NCBI GenBank assembly: GCA_002402635.1
Contig: DHGE01000049.1
Span: forward strand, 1-37,575
Direction: 5' to 3'
Origin: Deferribacterales bacterium UBA4806
Lineage (GTDB): Bacteria; Chrysiogenota; Deferribacteres; Deferribacterales; UBA228
Length of the DNA stretch: 37,575 nt
Shown here one piece after another: positions 8,750-17,745 of the stretch (positions are counted from its first letter, which is position 1; each line of letters begins with the position of its first letter). The notes under the pieces were generated by a model. That model was not told where the DNA came from. It worked only from the letters and a program-made list of their open reading frames with translations, and ran no database searches. The position numbers were made by a program, and so were the translations under genes.

Positions 8750-11700
8750 ATGAAAAGGACATTAATTTTTGTATTTACAATAATAAACATTATTGTATTA
8801 CAAGGAAAAGGGAATGGGCAAACATTTTATATAAACCCAGAAACCCAAAGTGTATGTGTAAATGTACAACCATATACAATAAGTGTTACAACAACTGCAC
8901 CTCCAATAGAAAAAAAAGGGACTATAAGTATTAAAACAGGAGGTTCAATATATAGTTATGAATGGTCTTTAAATGGAACAATAATAGGACATGGTGAAAC
9001 ATTAACACCATATACAAGAAATACAAGTACAACTGATATATATTTTTGTAAAATATATGATGCAGAAACATTACAATTTATAACAGAACTTAGAGCAAGT
9101 GTTATTACTGTATCACCAACGATAGGTTATTTATCTGGAACAAATGAAGTATGTTATCCAAATACAGTATTAATAAGCCTTATTGGAGCAAATGATATAA
9201 ATCCGGTTTACACTTGGTATAAAAGTTATGATGGAACTAATTACAGTGAAATACCAAATAGCAATACTAAACAATTAAATGTAACAGATGATAAAAATTT
9301 TTATTTAAAGGTAAAACAACAAGGGAATTGTGCAATAAAAGTATCTACGCCTATTTTAATAAATGGGTATCCTGTATTAAATATAACTAGTGTTACAGGA
9401 AAAGATTTTGTTATTGGTAATGAACTAGTAGGAAATTTAACAAGTATTGTTACTGGGGGAAAACCTGGTACAAATACTTTTAAATGGTATAATAGTGATA
9501 ATGGTACTAATTTTTCCTTAATAAGTGGGCAAACTAGTAATGTATTAAACGTAGGTACGATACCAAATACGAAATGGTTTAAATCAGAGGTTACGAACTA
9601 TTGTGGAGTAAAAGATAAAGTAAAAAATGTAATAAGATATGATGTTATAAATACAGGTCAAATTGGAGATAATCAAACAATATGTTATAATAGCCAGCCA
9701 TTATCATTATATTTTAAAATCAATCCTTCTGGGGGTACTGGAAATTATGTGTACCAGTGGCAGGTTAGTACTGATGGAACAAATTTTAGTGATATTACAG
9801 GAATGACACAAAATAGTTATCAACCTGGAAATCTAACAACCAAAAGGTGGTATAGGGTAAAGGTAAAAGACGAATATCAAAATTATCAAAATTCAAATTC
9901 AGTAGAAATAAATGTTAATAGTACATTGAATCCTGGACAGATAACTGCAAGTCAAACAACTATATGTTACAATACAAGTCCGGGTTATTTAACATTTATT
10001 AGTGGAAATGGTCCCAGTGGTGGTAATGGAATATATGCATACCAATGGCAAGAAAGCAATGATGGAATAAACTTCGTTGATATAAGTGGACAAACAAATG
10101 GAACCTGTCTAATACCTAATATAATACAAAATAAATGGTATAGAGTAAAGGTATCAAGTTGTGGAGAAACAAAAATAACTAATATAATAAAAATAACTGT
10201 TGCAAGTGATTTAACGGTACCTGGAATTGGTAGTGATGTTACAATATGTTACAATACAAGTCCAGGAGTTATATCTTTAAATGGAACGCCAACAGGTGGA
10301 ATAGGTTCATATTCTTATCAATGGCAATATTCTTTGGATGGTAGTAGTTTTATTGATGTTAGTGAGGCTACATATATCGATATAACTGTACCGAATTTGA
10401 TTAATACACGTTGGTACAGGTTAAGGGTAACCAATCAATGTGCAGTAAAATATACAAATAGCAAAAAAATAAATGTATATTCTAATCTGATTGGTGGAAA
10501 TATTGGTGGTGATGTGAATATTTGTTACAATACGCAACCTTCAATCATAACATTTACGACAAATCCATCAGGTGGCCAGGGAAATTATACTTATCAATGG
10601 CAGGTAAGTAACGATGGAGTAATTTTTACGGATATTAATGGATCAACAAGTAGTACATATCAACCGGGAAACCTAACGCAAACAAAATGGTTTAGGGTAA
10701 AAGTAACTGATGGGTGTGGAACGGTTTACTCGAGTGTAAAAAAGGTAAACGTATATAGTGATGTAAGTTCTGGTACTATAGTAGGTAATCAGGAAATATG
10801 TAAGGGAACGCAACCAGGTGCATTGTACTTTAGTGTATTGCCTAATGGAGGAAATGGTAATTTTACCTATCAATGGGAAGAAAGTTTAGATGGAACTAAT
10901 TTTTCATTGGTTCCTGGGGCAACAAATAGTAGTTACCAGCCGGGAAACATAAATAACAGTAAATGGTATCGGGTAAAGGTTACAAATACATGTAAAATAG
11001 TTTATACAAACTCAGTTAAAATAACTGTTGCAGCGGATTTAATGGTACCAGAAATTGGTAAAGACTCAACAATATGCTATGGTAATAATCCTGGGATAAT
11101 ACAATTAAATGGAAATCCAACCGGTGGACTTGGAGAATATACGTATCAATGGGAGTTATCGGGAAATAACATTACATATAGTATTGTAAATGGAGCCACA
11201 GGGAATAGTTATGAACCAGGAAATATGTTTGAAAGCAAGTGGTTTAGGGTAAAAGTGAATAATCTATGTGAGAGTAAATACTCTGATAGTATAAAGGTTA
11301 CTGTTTTAGAACAAATAAATGGTGGAAATATTGGTGGTGATGTGAATATTTGTTACAATACGCAACCTTTAATCATAACATTTACGACAAATCCATCAGG
11401 TGGCCAGGGAAATTATACTTATCAATGGCAGGTAAGTAACGATGGAGTAAGTTTTACTGATATTAATGGATCAACAAGTAGTACATATCAACCGGGAAAC
11501 CTAACGCAAACAAAATGGTTTAGGGTAAAAGTAACCGATGGGTGTGGAACGGTTTACTCGAGTGTAAAAAAGGTAAACGTGTATCAGAATTTAGGAGAAA
11601 TAAGCATAGGTAATAATGAAACAATATGCTACGGTACTATACCATTTGAAATAGTGGTTACTAGTAATATTACTGGAGGGAGCGGAAGTTATAGCTATCA

Positions 11701-13732
11701 ATGGGAAAGACAAGTTGAAGGGTATAATTGGGAAATAATTGAAGGAGAAAATAATACTAAATATCAACCTGGTATTTTAGTAAAAAATACAAAGTATAGA
11801 GTAAAAGTAAATGATGTTTGTGGATATAAATTAAGCAATGAGGTACAAAAAAGTGTATATGAAGATTTGAATTCTGGAATTATAGAAAGTCAACAGACAA
11901 TTTGTTATAATACACAGCCAGAAGAATTAAAGTTTAGTATAAATCCGTCTGGTGGAAGTGGAAGTTATAGTTATCAATGGTTGGTAAGTGAAAATGCATC
12001 TCAGTTTAATGAAATAAGTCAGGCAATATTTAGTAATTATCAACCTGAAGTATTAGAAAACACACAATATTATAAGGTAAGGATAACTGATAAAAATGGT
12101 TGTGGAGAAAAAGAAACAAATGTTGTTGCAATAAATATATTACCAGAATTAACACCAGGAACAATAGGAAATTCTCAGAACATATGCTACAATTCAGTAC
12201 CTACTCTTTTACATACAGTAAACCCTGTTGGTGGTGGTGATGGAATATACAATTACCAATGGCAGGAAGCAATTAATGGGGAATGGGTAAATATTAGCGG
12301 TGCTGTAAGCGATAATTATCAACCGGATAAATTGGTACAAACAAAAACTTATAGGAGAAAGGTTAATAGTTACGGATGTGGAGAGAAAATAAGTAATTCA
12401 ATTACAATAGCGGTTAAAGAAGATTTGAATCCCGGTGCAATTGGAAATAATCAGACGATACAGTATAATACTCAACCTCAAATATTAAATTCAACATTAC
12501 AGGCAAGTGGTGGGACTGGAAATTATCAATATCAATGGCAAGTAAGTGAAAATTGGGAAACTTGGACAAACATACAAAATGAAACAAATGAGTACTATCA
12601 ACCGGGTAATTTAATAAAGGATACTCAATATAAAAGATTAGTAATAGATGCACAATGTGGAAGTAAAAGCACAAACATTGTAGAGATTACTGTAATGAAT
12701 CAACTAAATGCAGGAACAATCGGAGAAAATCAGTTAATATGTAATGGCGCACAACCAATGAAGATTATTGGAACAGAGGCAAGTGGCGGAACTGGTAGTT
12801 ATGTTTACAGTTGGTTGGGTTCTGTTGATGATATTACCTATTCAGTAATTCCTGGTGCAAATGAAAAGGATTATCAACCGGGTGTGTTAACACAAACTAC
12901 TTACTACAAGAGGAAGGTTGAAAACAATGGAGATATTAAGGAAAGCAATAAAGTATTAATAGAGGTAAGAAATCCTATTGTGGTACCAGAAACGAATAAA
13001 AAAGGAAAATACTGCATTGGAGAAAATGTTTTGATTAGTGTAATAAATGTTCAACCAAACTATCAGTACATATGGAGAGATATTAGTAATAATCAGATTG
13101 GAGTTGGTGTATCAAAAGATTTTGGAGAGATAAGTAATGATAGTACAGTTTATTTGTTAGCACAAGATCAATATGGATGTATTTCAAATATTCAACAGGT
13201 AGATATGAGAATTGACAGGATAAAAGCAGAATTTACTGTAGATAAAACAAATGTTAAACAGAATGAACCTATACAGTTTAGCAATTTGAGTATGGATGCG
13301 GTATCATACGAATGGGATTTTGGAGATGGGGTAAAATCTGATGAAGTAAATCCATTATATTATTACCAAAAATTATATAATATGAATGAAACAAAATATA
13401 CTGTAAAATTAAAGGCAATATCTGAAAGTAATTGTATTAGTATAAATGAAAAGATAGATTACATAACTGTAAGTCCTGTAACAACAAGTATAGGAAATGA
13501 TAAAATGGAAGATTTAAAAATATATCCTATTCCTTTTAGTAATTATATAGTAGTAGAAGGGAATGGTAAATATAATTATGAAATAATAGATTTAAATGGA
13601 AAATTTTTATTAAAAGGAAATGTATCATTAAGAAAAGTAATAAATACGGAAAAGTTACAGAAAGGAATTTATTTAATAAAGTTTTACAATGAGGATAATA
13701 TTAAGGTGTTAAAAATAATAAAAGGAGAGTAG
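8750..13732 (+). CDS. Giant T9SS-exported repeat adhesin inside the tra operon
   Basis: The 1660-residue protein has a signal peptide ending near GNGQTF. About 12 consecutive repeats of roughly 90 residues span about 300-1400, each with a core like TICYNTQP, then GG.G.Y.YQWQ.S.DG, then YQPGNL and W(Y/F)RVKV. More divergent Ig-like units precede them. Near residues 1500-1590 is a PKD domain (YEWDFGDG), and residues 1585-1660 form a type A T9SS sorting domain (IYPIPF, then LQKGIYLIKF). The protein should cross the outer membrane by the host type IX system and stay on the surface. It lies three bases after TraO and two bases before a lipoprotein gene, so it is almost certainly co-transcribed with the transfer genes. 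A role in donor-recipient contact is inference. The adhesin class itself is well supported. Confidence 0.88.
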   Translation: MKRTLIFVFTIINIIVLQGKGNGQTFYINPETQSVCVNVQPYTISVTTTAPPIEKKGTISIKTGGSIYSYEWSLNGTIIGHGETLTPYTRNTSTTDIYFCKIYDAETLQFITELRASVITVSPTIGYLSGTNEVCYPNTVLISLIGANDINPVYTWYKSYDGTNYSEIPNSNTKQLNVTDDKNFYLKVKQQGNCAIKVSTPILINGYPVLNITSVTGKDFVIGNELVGNLTSIVTGGKPGTNTFKWYNSDNGTNFSLISGQTSNVLNVGTIPNTKWFKSEVTNYCGVKDKVKNVIRYDVINTGQIGDNQTICYNSQPLSLYFKINPSGGTGNYVYQWQVSTDGTNFSDITGMTQNSYQPGNLTTKRWYRVKVKDEYQNYQNSNSVEINVNSTLNPGQITASQTTICYNTSPGYLTFISGNGPSGGNGIYAYQWQESNDGINFVDISGQTNGTCLIPNIIQNKWYRVKVSSCGETKITNIIKITVASDLTVPGIGSDVTICYNTSPGVISLNGTPTGGIGSYSYQWQYSLDGSSFIDVSEATYIDITVPNLINTRWYRLRVTNQCAVKYTNSKKINVYSNLIGGNIGGDVNICYNTQPSIITFTTNPSGGQGNYTYQWQVSNDGVIFTDINGSTSSTYQPGNLTQTKWFRVKVTDGCGTVYSSVKKVNVYSDVSSGTIVGNQEICKGTQPGALYFSVLPNGGNGNFTYQWEESLDGTNFSLVPGATNSSYQPGNINNSKWYRVKVTNTCKIVYTNSVKITVAADLMVPEIGKDSTICYGNNPGIIQLNGNPTGGLGEYTYQWELSGNNITYSIVNGATGNSYEPGNMFESKWFRVKVNNLCESKYSDSIKVTVLEQINGGNIGGDVNICYNTQPLIITFTTNPSGGQGNYTYQWQVSNDGVSFTDINGSTSSTYQPGNLTQTKWFRVKVTDGCGTVYSSVKKVNVYQNLGEISIGNNETICYGTIPFEIVVTSNITGGSGSYSYQWERQVEGYNWEIIEGENNTKYQPGILVKNTKYRVKVNDVCGYKLSNEVQKSVYEDLNSGIIESQQTICYNTQPEELKFSINPSGGSGSYSYQWLVSENASQFNEISQAIFSNYQPEVLENTQYYKVRITDKNGCGEKETNVVAINILPELTPGTIGNSQNICYNSVPTLLHTVNPVGGGDGIYNYQWQEAINGEWVNISGAVSDNYQPDKLVQTKTYRRKVNSYGCGEKISNSITIAVKEDLNPGAIGNNQTIQYNTQPQILNSTLQASGGTGNYQYQWQVSENWETWTNIQNETNEYYQPGNLIKDTQYKRLVIDAQCGSKSTNIVEITVMNQLNAGTIGENQLICNGAQPMKIIGTEASGGTGSYVYSWLGSVDDITYSVIPGANEKDYQPGVLTQTTYYKRKVENNGDIKESNKVLIEVRNPIVVPETNKKGKYCIGENVLISVINVQPNYQYIWRDISNNQIGVGVSKDFGEISNDSTVYLLAQDQYGCISNIQQVDMRIDRIKAEFTVDKTNVKQNEPIQFSNLSMDAVSYEWDFGDGVKSDEVNPLYYYQKLYNMNETKYTVKLKAISESNCISINEKIDYITVSPVTTSIGNDKMEDLKIYPIPFSNYIVVEGNGKYNYEIIDLNGKFLLKGNVSLRKVINTEKLQKGIYLIKFYNEDNIKVLKIIKGE
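10493..10756 (+). repeat. Near-identical repeat within the adhesin gene, copy 1
   Basis: This 264-base segment encodes one adhesin repeat and matches 11321-11584 with only a handful of substitutions, for example Ser/Leu in QP(S/L)IITF. The other repeats in the gene share only protein-level similarity. This pair therefore looks recently duplicated or homogenised. The offset is 828 bases (276 residues), about three repeat units. Confidence 0.9.
11321..11584 (+). repeat. Near-identical repeat within the adhesin gene, copy 2
   Basis: This is the second copy of the segment at 10493-10756, in frame and in the same orientation. Recombination between the two copies would remove or add exactly 276 residues without breaking the frame, which would make the adhesin length-variable. 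Confidence 0.9.
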
Positions 13733-13734
13733 AT

Positions 13735-14391
13735 ATGAAAAGGAGTGTAGTAAAAGCCGTAATGGTTACAGTATTATTATCATCGTGTAGTAATGTTGGT
13801 GATTATTTTATGGAGAATAAAAAGTCACCGAAAGTAAAACTTATGGTATATGGTGTACAAGTAAGTAATGAAGATAATTACAGGGATACCATAAAGGTAA
13901 ACCATGATATAGAAGTAGAATATGAAGTTGTTGATGAAGAAAGGCCAAGGGATAAAATAAATGTTTATCTAAGTGGAGAAACGATAGAAAATTTTTATTA
14001 TTCAGAACTTTATGGAAAGTTTATAATTGGTACTGATACTGAAGGATTAAAAAGATTTGAAGTAGTAGCAAAGAATGATTATGGAAAGGTTCAGGTATGT
14101 GGTATAGACTTGGTTGCTATAAAAAACTTACCTCCGGTAGTAAAATTTTATGTTAGACAGGTTAATGAATTAGAAATAGAAGTAGATGCTACAGAAAGTT
14201 TTGACAGAGATCAAAGATTTGGAGGTTATATAAAATTGTATAAGTATGATTTAAATGGGTATATATTTGAAAGTTATTCTAATATTGTAAGATACAGGTT
14301 TACGCAGGGTGGAATTAAGGTAATAAAAGTTGAAGTGGTAGATTCAGATGGTGTTTCAAGTGGTGAATTATCAACCGTAATAAATATGTAA
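13735..14391 (+). CDS. Surface or periplasmic lipoprotein with a PKD-like domain
   Basis: The 218-residue protein has a lipoprotein signal (TVLLSSCSN, with the lipid-bearing cysteine near residue 18). Two beta-rich parts follow. The second (about 135-218, from LPPVVKFYV to VEVVDSDGVSSG) reads like a PKD/Ig-type domain. It starts two bases after the adhesin stop and is the last gene of the transfer operon. It may be a partner or anchor of the adhesin, or a TraQ-like transfer lipoprotein; I cannot tell which. The operon ends five bases from the convergent gene at 14397, with no obvious hairpin terminator between them. Confidence 0.78.
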   Translation: MKRSVVKAVMVTVLLSSCSNVGDYFMENKKSPKVKLMVYGVQVSNEDNYRDTIKVNHDIEVEYEVVDEERPRDKINVYLSGETIENFYYSELYGKFIIGTDTEGLKRFEVVAKNDYGKVQVCGIDLVAIKNLPPVVKFYVRQVNELEIEVDATESFDRDQRFGGYIKLYKYDLNGYIFESYSNIVRYRFTQGGIKVIKVEVVDSDGVSSGELSTVINM

Positions 14392-14396
14392 ATATT

Positions 14397-15686
14397 TTAA
14401 AGGTTAGATATTCTAGAAATATTTTCAGATTCACAAATAAAAGTATTAATTTTTTTGTAGTATGAACTAATCATTTCTGGGGTTAGTTCTCTTTTTATTT
14501 GGTCAAGTTTTTGTTTTTGTTTGTTACCTAAAATATTAATAAAGTCATCTATGTAGTTATTATTATATATAAAAACTATGTTCAGTTTATTATTTAACGA
14601 TTTATCTATAAAGTAATCAGATAAAAAATTGATACTAATAAGTTCTTCGAAGAATGGTTTAATTTTTTGAAAAAGAACGGATTTATAATTTTTGACTTTT
14701 GAATTGTGGTAAGTTAAAATGTTCTTTCTACCAACTGAATCAAAAAAGAAGTCGCTACTAATAATTCTAAATAGTTTACCGTTGTACTTCATGGCGGTAC
14801 AATAATCACCTGGAGAATTGGTTAGGGAATGGTAAAGCATATAGTTAAGTTTATCGTAAAGGGTTTTAGAAGTAAGATTGGTAAGTTGAAGTCTTACAGA
14901 TCTAGGTGATAGTAAAAAGTAATTATTAATGAAGTTGAAGTAAATAATAGGTTCTATTTGAATACAATAATCAGAAGATACAATTTCATTATTATTATCA
15001 GTATCTTTTAGAATTGTGTTTTTACGGTAAATATTTTTTATTAAGGAGAATTGGTAATCTGAACCTGTAAAGTTTTTTGAACGACTAACCCAAAACCCTT
15101 TAGAATAGTTATATTTTGTAAAAAGCATTCGTTGTATTGAAGTATCAATTTTTTCATAGATAGCACCGGTTATAGTTTTAAAGTAGTTTTTATGTATAAA
15201 AAAATTGCAAATATCAGTACGGTTAAAGCAAATGTAAGGGTTTATATTGTGTGTTTCATAGTAAATTGAAGAAATAAGAAAAAGTATATAATCCCAGACA
15301 AAGGAGTCAAACTCATCAGGGAACCCAAAGAAAGGATGAGCGTTAATTGTCCATGTTTCCTTTTCTTTATTAGATGAGATAAATTCAGTTGAATGAATAA
15401 GAGAGTAAAGTGAGGTATTAATTTCTGTTGCCTTTTCAATAGTTTTGCGGTCCATTCCTTCTGATTCAAGTTTTTTCATCACTTTGTATTTTGCAAGTCC
15501 AACCCTGCTCTTAGAAACAATTTCTGAACGTTTTAGAAAGAAGAATGGAAATTTTGCAAGTTCAATGTTAAGTAAGAAATAAGGTATTTGACTATTTAGG
15601 TTGATTTGTTTAGAATAACCAAAATCAAAAGGAATTTCGAGTTGGTTATTATTATTCTCAATATGATTGTTTTTGAAAGATTTCAT
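14397..15686 (-). CDS. Plasmid replication initiator-like protein (RPA/RepA-type)
   Basis: The 429-residue protein has a motif order resembling the plasmid initiator RPA family: KFPFFFLKRSE near residue 50; then a hydrophobic block WTINAHPFFGFPDEFDSF; then VWDYILFLISS; then a segment YICFNRTDIC...TITGAIYEKIDTSIQRM that looks like the winged-helix core. Later segments (LTSKTLYDKLNYML) also fit a DNA-binding initiator. In such families the protein binds origin repeats and starts replication. It overlaps the upstream gene by an ATGA junction and is the last gene of the leftward operon. No relaxase HUH motif is visible. The assignment is by motif pattern only and could be wrong. Confidence 0.5.
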   Translation of the reverse strand: MKSFKNNHIENNNNQLEIPFDFGYSKQINLNSQIPYFLLNIELAKFPFFFLKRSEIVSKSRVGLAKYKVMKKLESEGMDRKTIEKATEINTSLYSLIHSTEFISSNKEKETWTINAHPFFGFPDEFDSFVWDYILFLISSIYYETHNINPYICFNRTDICNFFIHKNYFKTITGAIYEKIDTSIQRMLFTKYNYSKGFWVSRSKNFTGSDYQFSLIKNIYRKNTILKDTDNNNEIVSSDYCIQIEPIIYFNFINNYFLLSPRSVRLQLTNLTSKTLYDKLNYMLYHSLTNSPGDYCTAMKYNGKLFRIISSDFFFDSVGRKNILTYHNSKVKNYKSVLFQKIKPFFEELISINFLSDYFIDKSLNNKLNIVFIYNNNYIDDFINILGNKQKQKLDQIKRELTPEMISSYYKKINTFICESENISRISNL

Positions 15687-16012
15687 AATATTGAAGATTT
15701 AGAATTTTGGGTTAGGTAATAGTTAATTAGTAGTATTGAAATATAGTTAGAGATGTTGAGAAAAGATTCAATGGCTTCTTTATATAGTTGGGTTTTAAGG
15801 TAATTATCTATATAAACTGAAATTGAAATTCTTTTTATAGATGTATTACAAATATCATTGAAAAATGGATTAAAAGGAGATAATTTTAGGTTAAAACGAT
15901 TATAAATGATATTATTTCTAATAAAAACGTTCTTATTAGTAAAGGAATTGTAGTATTTTGCTATATGCTCTGGCAAAAATACGTTTAATCTAAAGTATGA
16001 ATTTGTTGGCAT
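15683..16012 (-). CDS. Small putative DNA-binding protein (RHH-like), upstream of the initiator
   Basis: The 109-residue protein begins with a strand-like segment (SYFRLNVFLPEHIAKY). Near residues 60-105 it has a second strand-helix-helix pattern (ISISVYIDNYLKTQLYKEAIESFLNISNYI), reminiscent of ribbon-helix-helix proteins. Its start overlaps the upstream stop by one base (TAATG) and its stop overlaps the initiator-like start. The gene therefore belongs to a compact three-gene cassette. A regulatory, partition or mobilisation accessory role is inferred. Confidence 0.6.
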   Translation of the reverse strand: MPTNSYFRLNVFLPEHIAKYYNSFTNKNVFIRNNIIYNRFNLKLSPFNPFFNDICNTSIKRISISVYIDNYLKTQLYKEAIESFLNISNYISILLINYYLTQNSKSSIL

Positions 16013-16461
16013 TATGAAATAAATTTAAAGTAACTGTAAATGAAATGTTTAGTTTGTTGACGTAAATTTCTTAAGGAAGAAGTAGAAATTTCGTAAAGGG
16101 AGTTGGAAATATCTACTGGAAGATAAAATGTAAGTGTTGATTTATCCTTAGTTGTCTCCCAGATATAAATTTCTTCAGGGGTGATAAAACCCTTTTGATT
16201 ATTAATGTAAAAAGGGTAAAAGTTTATTAGTTCTTCGTTTAGTTTTTGATTTGAAAGAACATCAAAAATAAACTTTGGTATTTCAATGTTATGTCTAATC
16301 TTTTTATTCATATCGATGTAATCAATATATTCTAATAAAACATGTTTAACATTGGGGATATCGTCAATTACTCTTTTTTTAACGTATAGTTGCAAAGAAA
16401 CGATTTTATCCCCCGGGGATAATTTTGGTCTTCCTTTTTTCTTAATAGATTCTTTATTCAT
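16012..16461 (-). CDS. Putative DNA-binding accessory protein (AT-hook/RHH-like N-terminus)
   Basis: The protein has 149 residues from the ATG at 16461. An upstream ATG would add 18 residues encoded by promoter-like AT-rich DNA, so it is rejected. It starts MNKESIKKKGRPKLSPGD, a basic GRP motif like an AT-hook or the basic arm of MobA/RHH proteins, followed by a strand-helix pattern (KIVSLQLYVKKRVID). The C-terminal part (STLTFYLPVDISNSLYEIS) resembles the neighbouring 109-residue protein. A good promoter lies immediately upstream (16469-16499), so it probably heads its own unit. It may be a repressor of that promoter, a mobilisation accessory or a partition protein. Confidence 0.6.
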   Translation of the reverse strand: MNKESIKKKGRPKLSPGDKIVSLQLYVKKRVIDDIPNVKHVLLEYIDYIDMNKKIRHNIEIPKFIFDVLSNQKLNEELINFYPFYINNQKGFITPEEIYIWETTKDKSTLTFYLPVDISNSLYEISTSSLRNLRQQTKHFIYSYFKFIS

Positions 16462-16468
16462 AATTATA

Positions 16469-16499
16469 CAAATATATAATGAAGTTATGTAAATACAAA
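16469..16499 (-). promoter_or_regulatory. Bacteroidetes-type promoter for the 16461-14397 unit
   Basis: Read leftward, TTTG (complement of CAAA at 16496-16499) is followed after 19 bases by TATATTTG (complement of 16469-16476). This is a full match to the Bacteroidetes -33/-7 consensus. The expected start of transcription falls within a few bases of the ATG at 16461, so the message would have almost no leader. Confidence 0.7.
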
Positions 16500-16504
16500 A
16501 ATAA

Positions 16505-17722
16505 TTAATCAACAAATCTAAAATGACAGTTGATATTTTGACTTAAAAGAATTTGTCTGGTGAATTCTATAAGAAGATTTGGAATAAGGGGAAAGTACAA
16601 AGACAAAGAAACGGGTATTGGAAAAATTTTTGTATTAATGTTTGTGTTAGGATTACTAAATGAAGTATTAGTTGAAAATTTAGGGGTAAAGTAAATAGGG
16701 TATTCTTTGAGTATAGTTTGAACTTTTGAAATTATATTAATAAAATCAACAAATGATACTAAGGATGCATTAGGGTAGATAAAAATATTAAGAAATATAT
16801 AGTTAATATTAAGGTGATAGTTGTAGGAAACATTATTTATGAGAAAGTATGTATCTAGAGAAAGCAATAGATAGGAAAGTAAAGAATCTATGTCGTTTTT
16901 GTGGTAAAAATAGGTACACTCATAACCATAACATACCGTATTATTGAAATAGGTATCTAAAAAAATATTGCCTATAGAAATATCTGGTAATTTAGGAATA
17001 ACAAGCAATGTATGATCGGGGTATTTTTCTTTAAGAAGAACATCATCATCGTTACCTTGATTTTCTAAAATATTAAAAAATTGAGAAAAAAAGGATGGAT
17101 TAAAGCATACCGATAAATATTTCTGGTTTGAAAAGAGTTTACTAAGATAAAACGAATTATTAAATAAGGGATTAGTGTTTTTTACAATATCATGATTAAA
17201 GAAAAGGAATCCAGAAATTAAATTGGATGGATTAGTAGTATTAACTAAAGGGAAAATACAAAAGTCATCTTCATTGAAGTAAGTATTACCATAAAGACTA
17301 AAATCTGAGAAAAGAAGCATATCATCCGGAAAACTATCACTTGGATTGACTTCTTCATCAAAATCATAGTCTATATTACTATCTAAAGAAAGAGGAAGTA
17401 AACCGAATAAAAGTTTAACAACATCATTTCTTGTTATGGGTTCACTAAAAGAAAGTTCATGAACATCTTTATATTCTAAATTAAAATATTTTGCTATATC
17501 TTTAATATCTTTGTTATCAAAAAGTGTAATTGAAAATAGTAATTCTTTTGCGGTAATTTCAGATAGAATGTTAAGATTTAAACATTTAGGAGTTTCCGAG
17601 ATTGATTCTTGAAAAATAACAAAATCAAAGCCTGTTTTAGTGGAAAACCAGATATATTTTTCATTTTTTTTATGAAAAGTAATGTTTGGTTTAAATATTT
17701 CAAGAATTTGATTAAAATTCAT
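16505..17722 (-). CDS. Unknown protein between coupling protein and replication cassette
   Basis: The 405-residue protein is rich in Phe, Leu and Asn, with an acidic patch (DYDFDEEVNPSDSFPDD) near 115-135. It has no signal peptide and no clear membrane helix. Segments such as KYIWFSTKTGFDFVIFQES and later FCIFPLVN...ISGFLFFNHD recall the shape of Toprim/DUF3991-type plasmid proteins, but the acidic catalytic residues of a Toprim domain are not evident. It follows the coupling protein by 23 bases and is likely co-transcribed with it. It sits where a relaxase or relaxosome protein might be expected, but no HUH triad is seen. Function unknown. Confidence 0.7.
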   Translation of the reverse strand: MNFNQILEIFKPNITFHKKNEKYIWFSTKTGFDFVIFQESISETPKCLNLNILSEITAKELLFSITLFDNKDIKDIAKYFNLEYKDVHELSFSEPITRNDVVKLLFGLLPLSLDSNIDYDFDEEVNPSDSFPDDMLLFSDFSLYGNTYFNEDDFCIFPLVNTTNPSNLISGFLFFNHDIVKNTNPLFNNSFYLSKLFSNQKYLSVCFNPSFFSQFFNILENQGNDDDVLLKEKYPDHTLLVIPKLPDISIGNIFLDTYFNNTVCYGYECTYFYHKNDIDSLLSYLLLSLDTYFLINNVSYNYHLNINYIFLNIFIYPNASLVSFVDFINIISKVQTILKEYPIYFTPKFSTNTSFSNPNTNINTKIFPIPVSLSLYFPLIPNLLIEFTRQILLSQNINCHFRFVD

Positions 17723-17745
17723 TGTGGTAAATGTTTAGTATATTA

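Noticed and set aside
16462..16515. Upstream extension of the 16012-16461 protein
   Set aside because: The extra 18 residues would be encoded by the promoter and lie ahead of the conserved-looking basic N-terminus.
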